From Bacillota bacterium (GTDB lineage: Bacteria; Bacillota; Clostridia; Oscillospirales; Oscillospiraceae): a stretch of DNA of 64,000 bases. The position numbers were made by a program, and so were the translations under genes. The stretch lies in assembly GCA_023386265.1 (NCBI GenBank), contig JAEWKA010000001.1:186001-250000 (forward strand), given 5' to 3'. Below, piece after piece: positions 15,817 to 24,704 of this stretch (the stretch's first letter is position 1; each line of letters opens with the position of its first letter). The notes beneath the pieces are model-generated. The model was given only the letters and a program-made list of their open reading frames with translations, was not told where the DNA came from and did not search any database.

Positions 15817-18462
15817 ATGGAAAAATTCGGACTTAATGAACTTCGAGAGAAATTCCTTTCATTCTTTGAAAGCAAGGGACATCTGCGCCTGCCCAGTTTT
15901 TCTCTTATACCGCAGAACGACGCGTCGCTGCTGCTAATAAATTCCGGTATGGCTCCAATGAAGCCGTGGTTTACGGGTGATCAGGAGCCGCCGCGTAAGC
16001 GTGTTTGCACCTGCCAGAAGTGCATCCGCACAGGTGACATTGAAAACATCGGTCATACCTCGCGTCACGGCACATATTTTGAGATGCTCGGCAACTTCTC
16101 CTTCGGCGATTACTTCAAGCACGAAGCAATCGCGTGGAGCTGGGAGTTCCTTACCTCACCGCAGTGGCTGGGCATTGATCCCGAAAGACTCTATCCCTCC
16201 GTTTATCTGGAGGATGAAGATGCCTATGCAATCTGGCGCGACGAAATCGGTATCCCGGAGGCTAAAATCACAAAGCTCGGCAAGGCAGATAACTTCTGGG
16301 AGCATGGCTCTGGACCGTGCGGACCCTGCTCGGAGATATATTTTGACCGAGGAGAAGAGTATGGCTGTGGAAAAGCCGACTGTAAGGTCGGCTGTGACTG
16401 TGACCGCTTTATCGAGATTTGGAACAACGTGTTCAGCCAGTTTAATAATGACGGGCAGGGTCACTATGTTGAGCTAGCGCAGAAGAATATCGACACCGGC
16501 ATGGGGCTTGAGCGTCTCGCCGTCGTGTGTCAGGGTGTTGATTCTCTGTTCGACGTTGACACTCTTATGAGCATCACGAACAAGGTGAGCGAGATAACGG
16601 GCGCAAGCTACGGTCAGTCTAAAAAGGTTGACACCTCATTGCGCGTCATCACAGACCATATTCGCAGTGGAACCATGATGATTTGCGACGGCGTACTGCC
16701 CTCGAACGAGGGACGCGGCTACGTTCTGCGCAGACTTTTGCGCCGCGCGGCGCGCCACGGCAAGCTTCTGGGAGTTAACGAACCTTTCCTCTTTGAGGTC
16801 TGCGCGACTGTTATCGCCGAGAATAAAATTGCCTATCCCGAGCTTTCACAAAAGCAGGACTATATCACCCGAGTGATTAAAATTGAAGAAGAAAACTTCT
16901 CTAAAACCATTGACGCGGGAATGAAAATTGTTTCCGATATGCTGGATGAGCATAAGAAAAAGGGTGAGACTCAGTTCAGCGGAGCTGATGCTTTCAAGCT
17001 TTACGACACCTACGGCTTCCCCGTCGACCTCACAGCGGAGATTGCCGAGGAGCAGGGACTCAAAATTGACCGCAAGGTCTTTGATGAGTGCATGCAGGAG
17101 CAGAGAGTCCGCGCGAGAGAGGCGAGAGCCGCTCTGGGAGACCTCGCATGGGCGGGAATCGACCTTGGGCTTGACACTACGCCCACAAAGTTCGTAGGGT
17201 ATGACCTTGTTGAAGATGAGGCAAAAGTGCTCGCTATCGTCGTTGGCGAGGAGCTTTCCGCAAAGGCGCATGAGGGCGATGAGGCGATTATTGTTCTTGA
17301 CAAAACGCCGATGTATGCCGAAATGGGTGGGCAGACCGCCGACCACGGTTCAATTAAGACTATGTACGGTGATTTTGAGGTCACCGACGTTCAGAAAAAC
17401 AAAGCCGGAAAATATATGCACCACGGCGTCATGAGAAGCGGACAAATTGCCGTTGAGGACACCGTAACAGCTAGAATAGATATTGAGCGACGCCGCGCTA
17501 TAATGCGTGCTCACTCCGCGACCCACCTTCTTCACAAGGCACTCCGAACTGTTCTCGGCGACCATGTCGAGCAAGCTGGCTCCTTGGTCGAGCCCGACAA
17601 GCTCCGCTTCGATTTCACGCATTTCACGGCGATAGCCGAGGATGAGCTGAAGCTTGTCGAGAAGTACGTCAATCGCGCGATACTCGAGGGCTACACTATC
17701 GATATTAAGGAAATGGCAATAGCCGAAGCTAAAAAAATGGGTGCCATGGCGCTGTTTTCTGAGAAGTACGGCGACCTCGTCCGCGTTGTCAACATGGGCG
17801 AAGGCTATTCCATCGAGCTTTGCGGCGGTACGCATATGGACAACACCGCGAAGGTCGGCCCCTTCCGTATAAAGAGCGAATTTTCCGTCGCGTCCGGTGT
17901 AAGGCGTATCGAAGCCGTCGTCGGCGAGCTCGTGATGGACGAGATGCGCGAGGGTTCCGAGATTTTGCGGCGTATTGCCGAGACTCTGAAAACGAACCCG
18001 AATGAGCTTGAAGATAAATTCGCCCAGTTCATTCAGGAAGCCAAAAACTCCCGCAAGCTGGTAGAAAAGATGCAGGCTCAGCAGCTCAAGGCGGAGGCCG
18101 ACAGAGTCATGTTCGGCGCAAAGACCGTCAAGGGACTCAAAATCATTACGGGAATTTTCCCCGAGCTGTCAGCGGACGATCTGCGCCTGATGGGCGATAT
18201 GCTCCGTGACAAGGACGAGAATATCGTTGTCGTGCTGGCGTCCGTAGTGGGGGACAAGATTAGCCTTCTCTCCGTCTGCGGCGACGCCGCGATTAAAAAG
18301 GGCATCCGCGCCGGCGACCTCATTAAGCACGTTACCGCAATAACCGGCGGGAGCGGCGGCGGAAAGCCAGAGAGAGCGATGGGCGGCGCGAAGGACGAGC
18401 TAATGCTCGATAACGCGCTTGCAACGATTGATAACTATGTGAACGATAAAGTCAAGGAATAA
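15817..18462 (+). CDS. alaS: Alanyl-tRNA synthetase
   Basis: An 881-residue, full-length alanyl-tRNA synthetase. Order: class II aminoacylation domain (residues about 1-250, with RTGDIENIGHTSRHGTYFEM and GLERLAVV), tRNA-recognition helices, the editing domain with HSATHLLH and CGGTH (zinc-binding His/Cys set that removes Ser and Gly), and the C-Ala domain ending in GGSGGGKPERAMGG. The start is ATG 15817, with GGAGG at 15801-15805; a TTG at 15799 overlaps that site and is not likely. Expression is set by the tRNA-Ala T-box upstream. A HIT-family gene follows by 34 bases. Confidence 0.98.
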   Translation: MEKFGLNELREKFLSFFESKGHLRLPSFSLIPQNDASLLLINSGMAPMKPWFTGDQEPPRKRVCTCQKCIRTGDIENIGHTSRHGTYFEMLGNFSFGDYFKHEAIAWSWEFLTSPQWLGIDPERLYPSVYLEDEDAYAIWRDEIGIPEAKITKLGKADNFWEHGSGPCGPCSEIYFDRGEEYGCGKADCKVGCDCDRFIEIWNNVFSQFNNDGQGHYVELAQKNIDTGMGLERLAVVCQGVDSLFDVDTLMSITNKVSEITGASYGQSKKVDTSLRVITDHIRSGTMMICDGVLPSNEGRGYVLRRLLRRAARHGKLLGVNEPFLFEVCATVIAENKIAYPELSQKQDYITRVIKIEEENFSKTIDAGMKIVSDMLDEHKKKGETQFSGADAFKLYDTYGFPVDLTAEIAEEQGLKIDRKVFDECMQEQRVRAREARAALGDLAWAGIDLGLDTTPTKFVGYDLVEDEAKVLAIVVGEELSAKAHEGDEAIIVLDKTPMYAEMGGQTADHGSIKTMYGDFEVTDVQKNKAGKYMHHGVMRSGQIAVEDTVTARIDIERRRAIMRAHSATHLLHKALRTVLGDHVEQAGSLVEPDKLRFDFTHFTAIAEDELKLVEKYVNRAILEGYTIDIKEMAIAEAKKMGAMALFSEKYGDLVRVVNMGEGYSIELCGGTHMDNTAKVGPFRIKSEFSVASGVRRIEAVVGELVMDEMREGSEILRRIAETLKTNPNELEDKFAQFIQEAKNSRKLVEKMQAQQLKAEADRVMFGAKTVKGLKIITGIFPELSADDLRLMGDMLRDKDENIVVVLASVVGDKISLLSVCGDAAIKKGIRAGDLIKHVTAITGGSGGGKPERAMGGAKDELMLDNALATIDNYVNDKVKE

Positions 18463-18496
18463 GCTTTTCTGCGCTTTATGCGAAAGGAGAATTATT

Positions 18497-18838
18497 ATGA
18501 CAGACTGCATTTTTTGTAAAATTGCCGCGGGAGAAATCCCCTCGACTAAGATTTATGAGGACGACAAGGTCGTCGCGTTCCGCGATATACACCCGCAGGC
18601 TCCTGTGCATTTTCTCGTTGTGCCAAAGGAGCATATAAAGTCTGCGGCTGATATAACAGCTGCGAATTCGGGCATTGTTGCCCACTGCTTCGAAGTCATC
18701 GCGAAACTCGCCGTGCAGGAAAAACTCGATGACGGATTCCGCATCATCAACAACTGCGGTGAAAACGCGGGACAGACCGTTCCACACATCCATTTTCATG
18801 TGCTTGCCGGAAGGCCTCTCGGCGAAACGCTGGTGTAA
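18497..18838 (+). CDS. HIT-family nucleotide-binding hydrolase (HinT-like)
   Basis: A 113-residue HinT-type histidine triad protein, which hydrolyses nucleoside phosphoramidates such as AMP-lysine in the cytosol. The triad is H97-H99-H101 in HIHFHVLAG, and the N terminus has CIFCKIAAGEIP with the usual pair of cysteines. The length is standard. It follows alaS by 34 bases and may be co-transcribed, which would suit a role in clearing aminoacyl-adenylate side products; that link is inference. Confidence 0.95.
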   Translation: MTDCIFCKIAAGEIPSTKIYEDDKVVAFRDIHPQAPVHFLVVPKEHIKSAADITAANSGIVAHCFEVIAKLAVQEKLDDGFRIINNCGENAGQTVPHIHFHVLAGRPLGETLV

Positions 18839-18888
18839 AAAGCAATATCCTAAAAATTTGTTTTTGGCGAGTTATTAATAAACGCCTG

Positions 18889-18918
18889 ACGGCGGGCAGA
18901 AATGTCCGCCGTTTTTTT
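18889..18918 (+). terminator. Rho-independent terminator after the HIT gene
   Basis: ACGGCGGGCA (18889-18898) pairs with TGTCCGCCGT (18903-18912, one G-U) around GAAA, then seven T. Confidence 0.92.
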
Positions 18919-18944
18919 AAATCGGGTAAAGGGAGGGATAGAAT

Positions 18945-21230
18945 ATGCGAAAACTTGCAACCGCCGCGGTCGCTTTTTCTATAGCGGTCTTTGCATCAAA
19001 CTATCTCGTTCCGCCCCGTTTTTATTTTGCCTGTGCCGCCCTGTGCGCTCTGATCTCGCTTTCGGCACTGTTTTTGAAGGGCGATTCGCGCACTCGCGTA
19101 CTGTTGATATTTCTTTCTGCCGCAGTCGGGTTCTCGGTAAGCTATGTATCATATCAGTATAAAACAGTGCCTGCCGGTGAAATATCCGGAACGGAGAAGT
19201 CGGTGGCCGCTAGGGTCACGGACTATCCGGAGATACAAGAGAACTATTCGACTGTAACAATCAGACTCACAAGCGAGGATACTCCTCATCTCACAGCGCT
19301 CCTCTATGCTTACGGCGACGAAATTAACGGAGTCTTGCCCGGGGACAACATTGAAGCGGACGTTCGATTCAAGTCAGCCGACGAACGTTATGGCGAAGCC
19401 TTCAGCGGGTACAATGCGAAGAACGTATATTTGCTTTGTTATCTGAACGGAGAGATTAAGGTCACAGGCAAGAGTGACTTTTCATTTATGTATTTCCCGA
19501 AGACCCTTGCGAAAAGTATTAAAGACATCTCGTTAAAGGTTTTTCCTGAAAAAACCGCACCGCTCATGACCGCGCTTTTGACAGGCGACACGAACCTGCT
19601 CTATGAGGACACGGTGCTCTACGCCAACATGGCGGAGTCGGGAATTTTGCACGTCGTCGCGGTATCGGGGATGAATGTTGCTTTCTTAGTGGGCTTCATT
19701 CAACTAATTGTGCGGCGAAAAAAGCTCGCTTCGCTAGTTGCTATACCGATAGTCTGGGTCTTTGTACCGTTCGCGGGGGCAACACCTTCGGTCGTGAGGG
19801 CGGCGTTCATGATAACAACGGTGCTCATAGCTCCGCTCATTCGAAGAGAGAACGACGGACTGACATCGCTTACCGCGATACTCGCGCTGCTTCTTCTGAT
19901 AAACCCCGCCGCGTGTGCGTCGATTAGTCTGCAGCTTTCTTTTGCCGCAATGCTGGGCATGATACTCGTAACACCGAAGATTTATAAGCCGTTGTACCTG
20001 AAGGTGAAAGGCGAAAAAGGGAAGAAGGACGGTATCCTAAAAAAAGAGCTTCGAAAGCTGCTTATGGGCGCCTGTGCCGCCTTCGCCGCAACGCTTGGCG
20101 CGCTGGTCTTTACGACACCTGTTGCGGCCTTCTATTTCGGCTATGTATCGCTTATCGGAATCCTTGTTAACGTCCTCATCTTCTGGGCGATTTCCGTCGC
20201 TTTCATTCTGGGCTATATTTCTTGCGTCCTCGGTTTCATCTGTCTGCCAGCCGGAACCCTGCTCGGCACTTTGACAAGTCTGCTCGCAAGGTATATTATT
20301 GCACTGGTCGGAGTCGCCGCCTCGGTGCCCTATGCCTCCGTATACACGCGAGAAAACTTTTTCGGATGGTGGCTCGCGCTGATTTACATAATAATTATCA
20401 CCTGCTATGTATTTCGGAGAAAAGAGGGCTTTAGACCTGCGATACCTGTTTGCCTAGCAGTCATCTCGCTCTGCTGTGTGATACTTGTTTCACAGTTTTG
20501 TATTAGAGACGAAGACGGCAGCATCACGGTCGTCGATGTAGGACAGGGGCAAAGCCTTATCTTCACGGATGGCGATACGACAGCGGTTATCGACTGCGGC
20601 GGAAAAGGCAAGAATATGAATGCCGGAGATACCGTTGCGGGCTTACTGCTCGGCAGTGGAAGGTCAACGGTTGACATCCTCTTGCTCACGCATTTCGATG
20701 ACGACCATGTAAACGGCGTGATGCGCCTCATGAGCCGCGTGGACGTCAAGCGGCTTGTGATTCCGGATGGCTCATATGACAAGACTCTGCACGGAAAGAT
20801 ACTTGAGCTTGCCGAGAAGCTGGGCACGGAAATTTACATAATTAAACAAGACGCGGCGGTAAATGCCGCTGATCTAAGCATAAATGTTTATCCGACCTTC
20901 AGCCAGAATGAGCCGTCGCTAATTTTTCTGGCAAGCATTGAAGATTTCGATACCTTGGTTAGCGGGGACTCAGGTTTATCAGAAGAAGAGGAGTTCGTCG
21001 CTGCTCACGAACTGCCGGACGCCGAGCTTTACATCGCGGGACATCACGGTTCAAAGACTTCGAGCTCAGCTGTGCTACTGGACGCTTTGAGAGCGGAATA
21101 CGTGGTGGTCTCCTGCGGTTACAATACCTATGGGCATCCGACGCAGGAAGCGCTTTCGCGCTTCGAAGCGGCGGACATGGAGATATTCAGAACGGACGAA
21201 GAAGGTAATATCACCTTCAACATAGACTAA
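18945..21230 (+). CDS. comEC: DNA internalization competence protein ComEC/Rec2
   Basis: A 761-residue polytopic protein that forms the channel for single-stranded DNA uptake. Order: N-terminal membrane segments and an OB-like extracytoplasmic domain (about 60-190), the competence domain of about eight transmembrane helices (about 200-500, with the diagnostic HVVAVSGMNVAFL), and a C-terminal metallo-beta-lactamase domain (from about 525: DVGQGQS, then LTHFDDDHVNG and AGHHGSKTSSS). The lactamase motif has the HxxxDH pattern needed for metal binding, so the domain looks intact. GGAGGG precedes the ATG. holA follows 16 bases later, the usual comEC-holA pairing. Whether this organism is naturally competent is not shown; no other com gene is in the window. 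Confidence 0.95.
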   Translation: MRKLATAAVAFSIAVFASNYLVPPRFYFACAALCALISLSALFLKGDSRTRVLLIFLSAAVGFSVSYVSYQYKTVPAGEISGTEKSVAARVTDYPEIQENYSTVTIRLTSEDTPHLTALLYAYGDEINGVLPGDNIEADVRFKSADERYGEAFSGYNAKNVYLLCYLNGEIKVTGKSDFSFMYFPKTLAKSIKDISLKVFPEKTAPLMTALLTGDTNLLYEDTVLYANMAESGILHVVAVSGMNVAFLVGFIQLIVRRKKLASLVAIPIVWVFVPFAGATPSVVRAAFMITTVLIAPLIRRENDGLTSLTAILALLLLINPAACASISLQLSFAAMLGMILVTPKIYKPLYLKVKGEKGKKDGILKKELRKLLMGACAAFAATLGALVFTTPVAAFYFGYVSLIGILVNVLIFWAISVAFILGYISCVLGFICLPAGTLLGTLTSLLARYIIALVGVAASVPYASVYTRENFFGWWLALIYIIIITCYVFRRKEGFRPAIPVCLAVISLCCVILVSQFCIRDEDGSITVVDVGQGQSLIFTDGDTTAVIDCGGKGKNMNAGDTVAGLLLGSGRSTVDILLLTHFDDDHVNGVMRLMSRVDVKRLVIPDGSYDKTLHGKILELAEKLGTEIYIIKQDAAVNAADLSINVYPTFSQNEPSLIFLASIEDFDTLVSGDSGLSEEEEFVAAHELPDAELYIAGHHGSKTSSSAVLLDALRAEYVVVSCGYNTYGHPTQEALSRFEAADMEIFRTDEEGNITFNID

Positions 21231-21246
21231 TAAGGAGGGCGATTTC

Positions 21247-22290
21247 GTGGCAAAAAACGATAAGGATAAAAAGACAGACTACGGCGCCGTCCTGCGAGAG
21301 CTTCGGGATAAGGGACCCGAAAGACTATATCTGCTCTGGGGAGCCGAAGATTATCTGCGTGAAAGTTTTTTTGAGGAGCTGAAGAAGCTCTGTCTCGATG
21401 GCGGAAGCGCAGACTTTAACCATCACAGGCTGACAGGCTTGCCTTTGAATATGCAGAAGCTGACAGAAGCTGTTGACGCCGTGCCGTTCATGGGCGAGCG
21501 AACGCTCATAGAGGTGCACGATTTTGAAATCAATTCCGTTAAGGACGAGGATGCGGAGAGACTTAAAAGCATAGTTTCGGACATTCCTGAATACTCGACG
21601 GTCGCGCTTCTGCTGCCGATAGGCTATGAGCCCGACGGAAGGCTCACAGCGGTCAAGACTATAAAAAAGCTCGGCAGTGCAATTGAATTTACCACACAGC
21701 CGCAGAGCCTTCTTATAAATTGGATAACGCGCCGCTTTGCGGCTATAGGCAAAAATATCGGAAGGGCTGAGTGCGAAAAGCTCATTTTCACTTCGGGCGA
21801 GCTAATGACAAGACTAATTCCCGAAATTGATAAAATTGCAGGTTACGCAAAGAGCGACACCGTTACGGCAGCCGATATTGATAGGACAGCTCAGAGAATT
21901 CCCGAAGCAAGTGTTTTCGAGATGACGGACAGGCTTTCGGAAAAGGATTACGATAGGGCTGCGTACCTTATGGCGGAGCTTTTGCAGTCCGGTGAGCACC
22001 CGATTAAAATTCTTGCAATGATAGGTTTTCAGATGAGAAGGCTTTACACCGCGCGCGTCGCGCTGGATAAGGGACTGGGCCGCGATTTCGTCATGGAAAG
22101 CTGCGGTATCGGCTACTCCTTCCTTGCGGATAAGCTTTTAAAGTCCGCAGCAGGATTTAAGTCCGCACAGCTCAAAAGAGCAGTCGAGCTCTGCGCGGAA
22201 AGCGATTATAGAATGAAGAGCTCCTCCGAGGACGACGAGAACATTCTGAAGGAGCTGCTGCTCCGCGTTGCGGTGGGGGACAAAAAATGA
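21247..22290 (+). CDS. holA: DNA polymerase III subunit delta
   Basis: A 347-residue clamp-loader delta subunit, which opens the sliding clamp during replication. The N terminus carries the RLYLLWGAEDYLRES nucleotide-fold start and the FMGERTLIEV stretch, the middle LINWITRRFAAIGKNI, and the C-terminal collar domain has ILAMIGFQMRRLY. Start codon GTG at 21247, after AAGGAGG. It lies between comEC (16 bases upstream) and the Toprim gene (4-base ATGA overlap), so the three are likely one transcript. Confidence 0.94.
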   Translation: MAKNDKDKKTDYGAVLRELRDKGPERLYLLWGAEDYLRESFFEELKKLCLDGGSADFNHHRLTGLPLNMQKLTEAVDAVPFMGERTLIEVHDFEINSVKDEDAERLKSIVSDIPEYSTVALLLPIGYEPDGRLTAVKTIKKLGSAIEFTTQPQSLLINWITRRFAAIGKNIGRAECEKLIFTSGELMTRLIPEIDKIAGYAKSDTVTAADIDRTAQRIPEASVFEMTDRLSEKDYDRAAYLMAELLQSGEHPIKILAMIGFQMRRLYTARVALDKGLGRDFVMESCGIGYSFLADKLLKSAAGFKSAQLKRAVELCAESDYRMKSSSEDDENILKELLLRVAVGDKK

Positions 22291-22880
22291 TTAGTGTTAA
22301 AGAGGTCATCATTGTCGAGGGGCGATATGATAAAAATACACTGAGTCAGATAATCGACGGTACTATACTCGAAACCGAAGGCTTCGGTATATTTTCCGAC
22401 AGGCAAAAGCTTGCTCTTTTCCGCCGACTCGCAGAGGCGAGGGGACTTGTTGTGCTTACGGACAGCGACGGAGCAGGCTTTGTCATCAGGAATTTCTTAA
22501 AGGGGGCTATCGACCCGAAATACATCAAGCACGCCTACATACCCGATATCGCGGGGAAGGAAAGGCGGAAAAGCGCGCCTTCGAAGGAAGGCAAGCTCGG
22601 CGTTGAGGGTATGAGCTGTGAGGTGATTGAAGTAGCTCTCAAAAACGCGGGCGTTTCAGTGGACGAAGCGTCGGGAGCAGAGCCTGCCGAACGCATCACA
22701 AAGACGGACCTTTTCGAAGCGGGACTATCCGGAGGAAAGGACAGCAATGCAAAAAGGCAGGCGCTTTTAAAGAAGCTGAATCTGCCCGCAAAGCTCTCCC
22801 CGAACGCGATGCTGGACGTTCTGAACGTCCTGATGACGAGGGAGGAATTCCTAAAATTACCTTTAAACGATTTCGGCTGA
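22287..22880 (+). CDS. Toprim-domain protein, RNase M5-like (DUF4093)
   Basis: A 197-residue Toprim protein similar to RNase M5, which matures the 5S rRNA precursor in Firmicutes. The Toprim residues are clear: E11 in IIVEGRYDK and the DSDGAG loop (D59, D61). The C-terminal half (from about residue 115) matches the DUF4093 extension seen in clostridial RNase M5-like proteins. The ATG overlaps the holA stop by 4 bases. No 5S gene is nearby, as expected. I leave the rnmV symbol off because the canonical RNase M5 is usually linked to ksgA, and this is a variant with a different neighbourhood. Confidence 0.85.
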   Translation: MISVKEVIIVEGRYDKNTLSQIIDGTILETEGFGIFSDRQKLALFRRLAEARGLVVLTDSDGAGFVIRNFLKGAIDPKYIKHAYIPDIAGKERRKSAPSKEGKLGVEGMSCEVIEVALKNAGVSVDEASGAEPAERITKTDLFEAGLSGGKDSNAKRQALLKKLNLPAKLSPNAMLDVLNVLMTREEFLKLPLNDFG

Positions 22881-22925
22881 ACGCACAAGTACCGCCTATT
22901 ATCGTACTAAAATTCGTCGTAATAA

Positions 22926-22978
22926 CCATATATAGTAAAAAAAGTGTAAATTAAGCGTCCGGTACACAAATATGTGTA
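22926..22978 (+). promoter_or_regulatory. NrdR-box-like palindromes upstream of nrdR
   Basis: CCATATATAG (22926-22935) matches 9 of 10 bases of the NrdR core CWATATATWG. TACACAAATATGTGTA (22963-22978), with 6-bp perfect arms, resembles the outer part of an NrdR box (ACAC..GTGT) but is two bases shorter inside. Their centres are 40 bases apart, close to four helical turns. Autoregulation of nrdR is possible; the fit is imperfect. Confidence 0.4.
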
Positions 22979-23074
22979 GCGCTGGCATCAAAAATGTGTT
23001 AAAATACCAGAATAAAGAGCAATATCACAGAGTAACAGGGCGAAGAAAAAATATTGTTTTTGAGGAGAACTGTT

Positions 23075-23533
23075 ATGAGATGTCCGTTTTGCGGCTATGC
23101 CGAAAGCAAAGTAATCGACTCGCGCCCCGCGGAAGAGGGAGCAACAATCCGCCGCCGCAGGGAGTGCCTTGCCTGCCAGAAGAGATTCACAACATATGAA
23201 ATTATGGAACGTCTGCCGCTGGTTGTAGTCAAACGTGACGGAAGCCGGCAGACCTTCGACAAAATTAAAGTCATGAACGGAATGCTCAGAGCCTGCGAAA
23301 AGCGTCCTGTCTCGCTTCAGTCTCTTGAAAAGATTGCGGACGAAATCGAGCAGGAGCTCCAGAACTCGCTTGAGCGCGAGGTTTCGACGACAGAAATCGG
23401 CGAAATGGTTATGAGCAAGCTCAAGCATGTGGACGAGGTCGCCTATGTCCGGTTTGCTTCTGTATATCGCCAGTTCAAGGACGTCAATACCTTCTTTGAA
23501 GAGCTCCAGAAACTCATAGACAAAAAGAACTAG
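23075..23533 (+). CDS. nrdR: Transcriptional repressor NrdR
   Basis: A 152-residue repressor of ribonucleotide reductase genes. The N-terminal zinc ribbon is CPFC (3-6) with ECLAC further on, followed by RFTTYE and the ATP-cone (from about residue 48, VVKRDGSRQTFDK) that senses ATP/dATP. The start is the ATG at 23075 preceded by GAGGAG; this fits the canonical MRCPFCG N terminus. No nrd structural gene is in the window, so the regulated targets lie elsewhere. A perfect inverted repeat overlaps its stop codon. Confidence 0.97.
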   Translation: MRCPFCGYAESKVIDSRPAEEGATIRRRRECLACQKRFTTYEIMERLPLVVVKRDGSRQTFDKIKVMNGMLRACEKRPVSLQSLEKIADEIEQELQNSLEREVSTTEIGEMVMSKLKHVDEVAYVRFASVYRQFKDVNTFFEELQKLIDKKN

Positions 23534-23558
23534 TACTCTGTAACATTTACAGAGTACT
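23532..23558 (+). terminator. Perfect inverted repeat between convergent genes
   Basis: AGTACTCTGTAA (23532-23543) and TTACAGAGTACT (23547-23558), a 12-bp perfect stem with a CAT loop. It overlaps the stop codons of both nrdR and the convergent DUF4363 gene. There is no T-run on either strand, so its role as a terminator is weaker than for the others. Confidence 0.55.
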
Positions 23559-23934
23559 ATAGCAGTGAGCCTAAAGTGAAGCGCTCCTTATTAACAATAT
23601 CGTTCAGCGTTTCTATCAGCGCGTCGAACGACGCATCGGTCACTTTTTCATCACTTTCAAGCTCCTCAAGCAGCTCATAGTACGAGCCTGTTATGACGTC
23701 GATTTCGCTGTGCCGAAGCATTATATGCGAATACGCTTTCCAGCCCAGCCAATTGTTTAGCGATTCCTCAACGAGGGAGGCGGCGCCTTCATTGTTGCCG
23801 TCTTGATACAACTCGTACGCCTGCTCGATCTCGCTTGCAAGAAAATCGGTCTTGTTTTCGATGTAATTGACATTGACAATCGAAAGCACGAGAAGAGCGA
23901 TCAGCAGCGAAACGGCTATTATTTCACGTATCAT
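23557..23934 (-). CDS. DUF4363 family membrane-anchored protein
   Basis: A 125-residue protein with one N-terminal transmembrane segment (residues about 5-20) and a helical extracytoplasmic domain rich in Glu, Leu and Trp (LNNWLGWKAYSHIML). The pattern matches DUF4363, a family usually encoded directly after a DUF421 (YetF/YrbG-like) gene, as here, where the start codon overlaps the DUF421 stop by 4 bases (ATGA). The conserved pairing implies a complex or shared function, so far unknown. The stop codon lies within the inverted repeat shared with nrdR. Confidence 0.85.
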   Translation of the reverse strand: MIREIIAVSLLIALLVLSIVNVNYIENKTDFLASEIEQAYELYQDGNNEGAASLVEESLNNWLGWKAYSHIMLRHSEIDVITGSYYELLEELESDEKVTDASFDALIETLNDIVNKERFTLGSLL

Positions 23935-24620
23935 TTTTTGCCCTCCGCTTTTGCAAAATATATCTGTCCGGCATTATTTACCGACATCAGAAAAACCTCT
24001 TTAGGGTCGCTGACCTTTCGCGCGGAGAGCTCCTTTTTCAGCCATCTTTCGTCCTTTCCGCATATTTGAAGGTTCTTTCGAACCACCTGCCCGTTGTTGA
24101 TTATAACAACGGGATAGCCGCTGTCCTCGGCTGCAATGCTCATCTGACCCGCGGTAACGGGACGTTCGGACGGAAAAAGAACTATGTTCAGCCTTCCGTC
24201 CGTTTCCAATATAGCGTATTTTATCAGGCTGATGTCCAGCACACTCTGACCGCGCAGCTCCTCGGCCAGCTCGTCCGGAGTCAGGCGGTTCTTTCTCATT
24301 TCCTTCTGATCTATTACACCGTTTACGATTATAAAACACGGCTTTCCGCAGATTAGCTCTTTAGCTCGATTGCTTTTCACTATCACGCCAGAGATTATCA
24401 ATTCGCAGCAGAGCAGAATGACAATGGGAAGAATGCCATTCATAAGCGGTATGCCGATGTCCTGCAAAGGATGAGCCGCAATATCGGAAATAAGAACGGT
24501 TATAACGAGCTCCGAAAGCTCAATTTCGCCAAGCTGACGCTTTCCCATCAGTCTCATGGCAAAAATGAGTGCGACATAGATAATCAAAGTCCTTAAATAA
24601 ACAATACCCAAAACATGCAC
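23931..24620 (-). CDS. DUF421 (YetF-like) membrane protein
   Basis: A 229-residue protein with three N-terminal transmembrane helices (about residues 8-28, 35-55, 60-80) containing the signature RLMGKRQLGEIELSELV, followed by two cytoplasmic alpha/beta domains (KELICGKPCFIIVNG and LKKELSA). This is the YetF/DUF421 family seen in many spore formers; some members are sporulation-linked but the role is unknown. GTG 24620 is used here; a TTG at 24611, closer to a GGGGGTG site, is an alternative that would remove three residues and give a family-typical N terminus. It heads the two-gene operon with DUF4363. Confidence 0.9.
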   Translation of the reverse strand: MHVLGIVYLRTLIIYVALIFAMRLMGKRQLGEIELSELVITVLISDIAAHPLQDIGIPLMNGILPIVILLCCELIISGVIVKSNRAKELICGKPCFIIVNGVIDQKEMRKNRLTPDELAEELRGQSVLDISLIKYAILETDGRLNIVLFPSERPVTAGQMSIAAEDSGYPVVIINNGQVVRKNLQICGKDERWLKKELSARKVSDPKEVFLMSVNNAGQIYFAKAEGKK

Positions 24621-24704
24621 CCCCGCACATTAGGGTTTCCTGTGGGGCGTAAAATATGATGTAATCGAATTAATTTCTGCGTTTGGAAGCAGGAGGTGAC
24701 CAAT

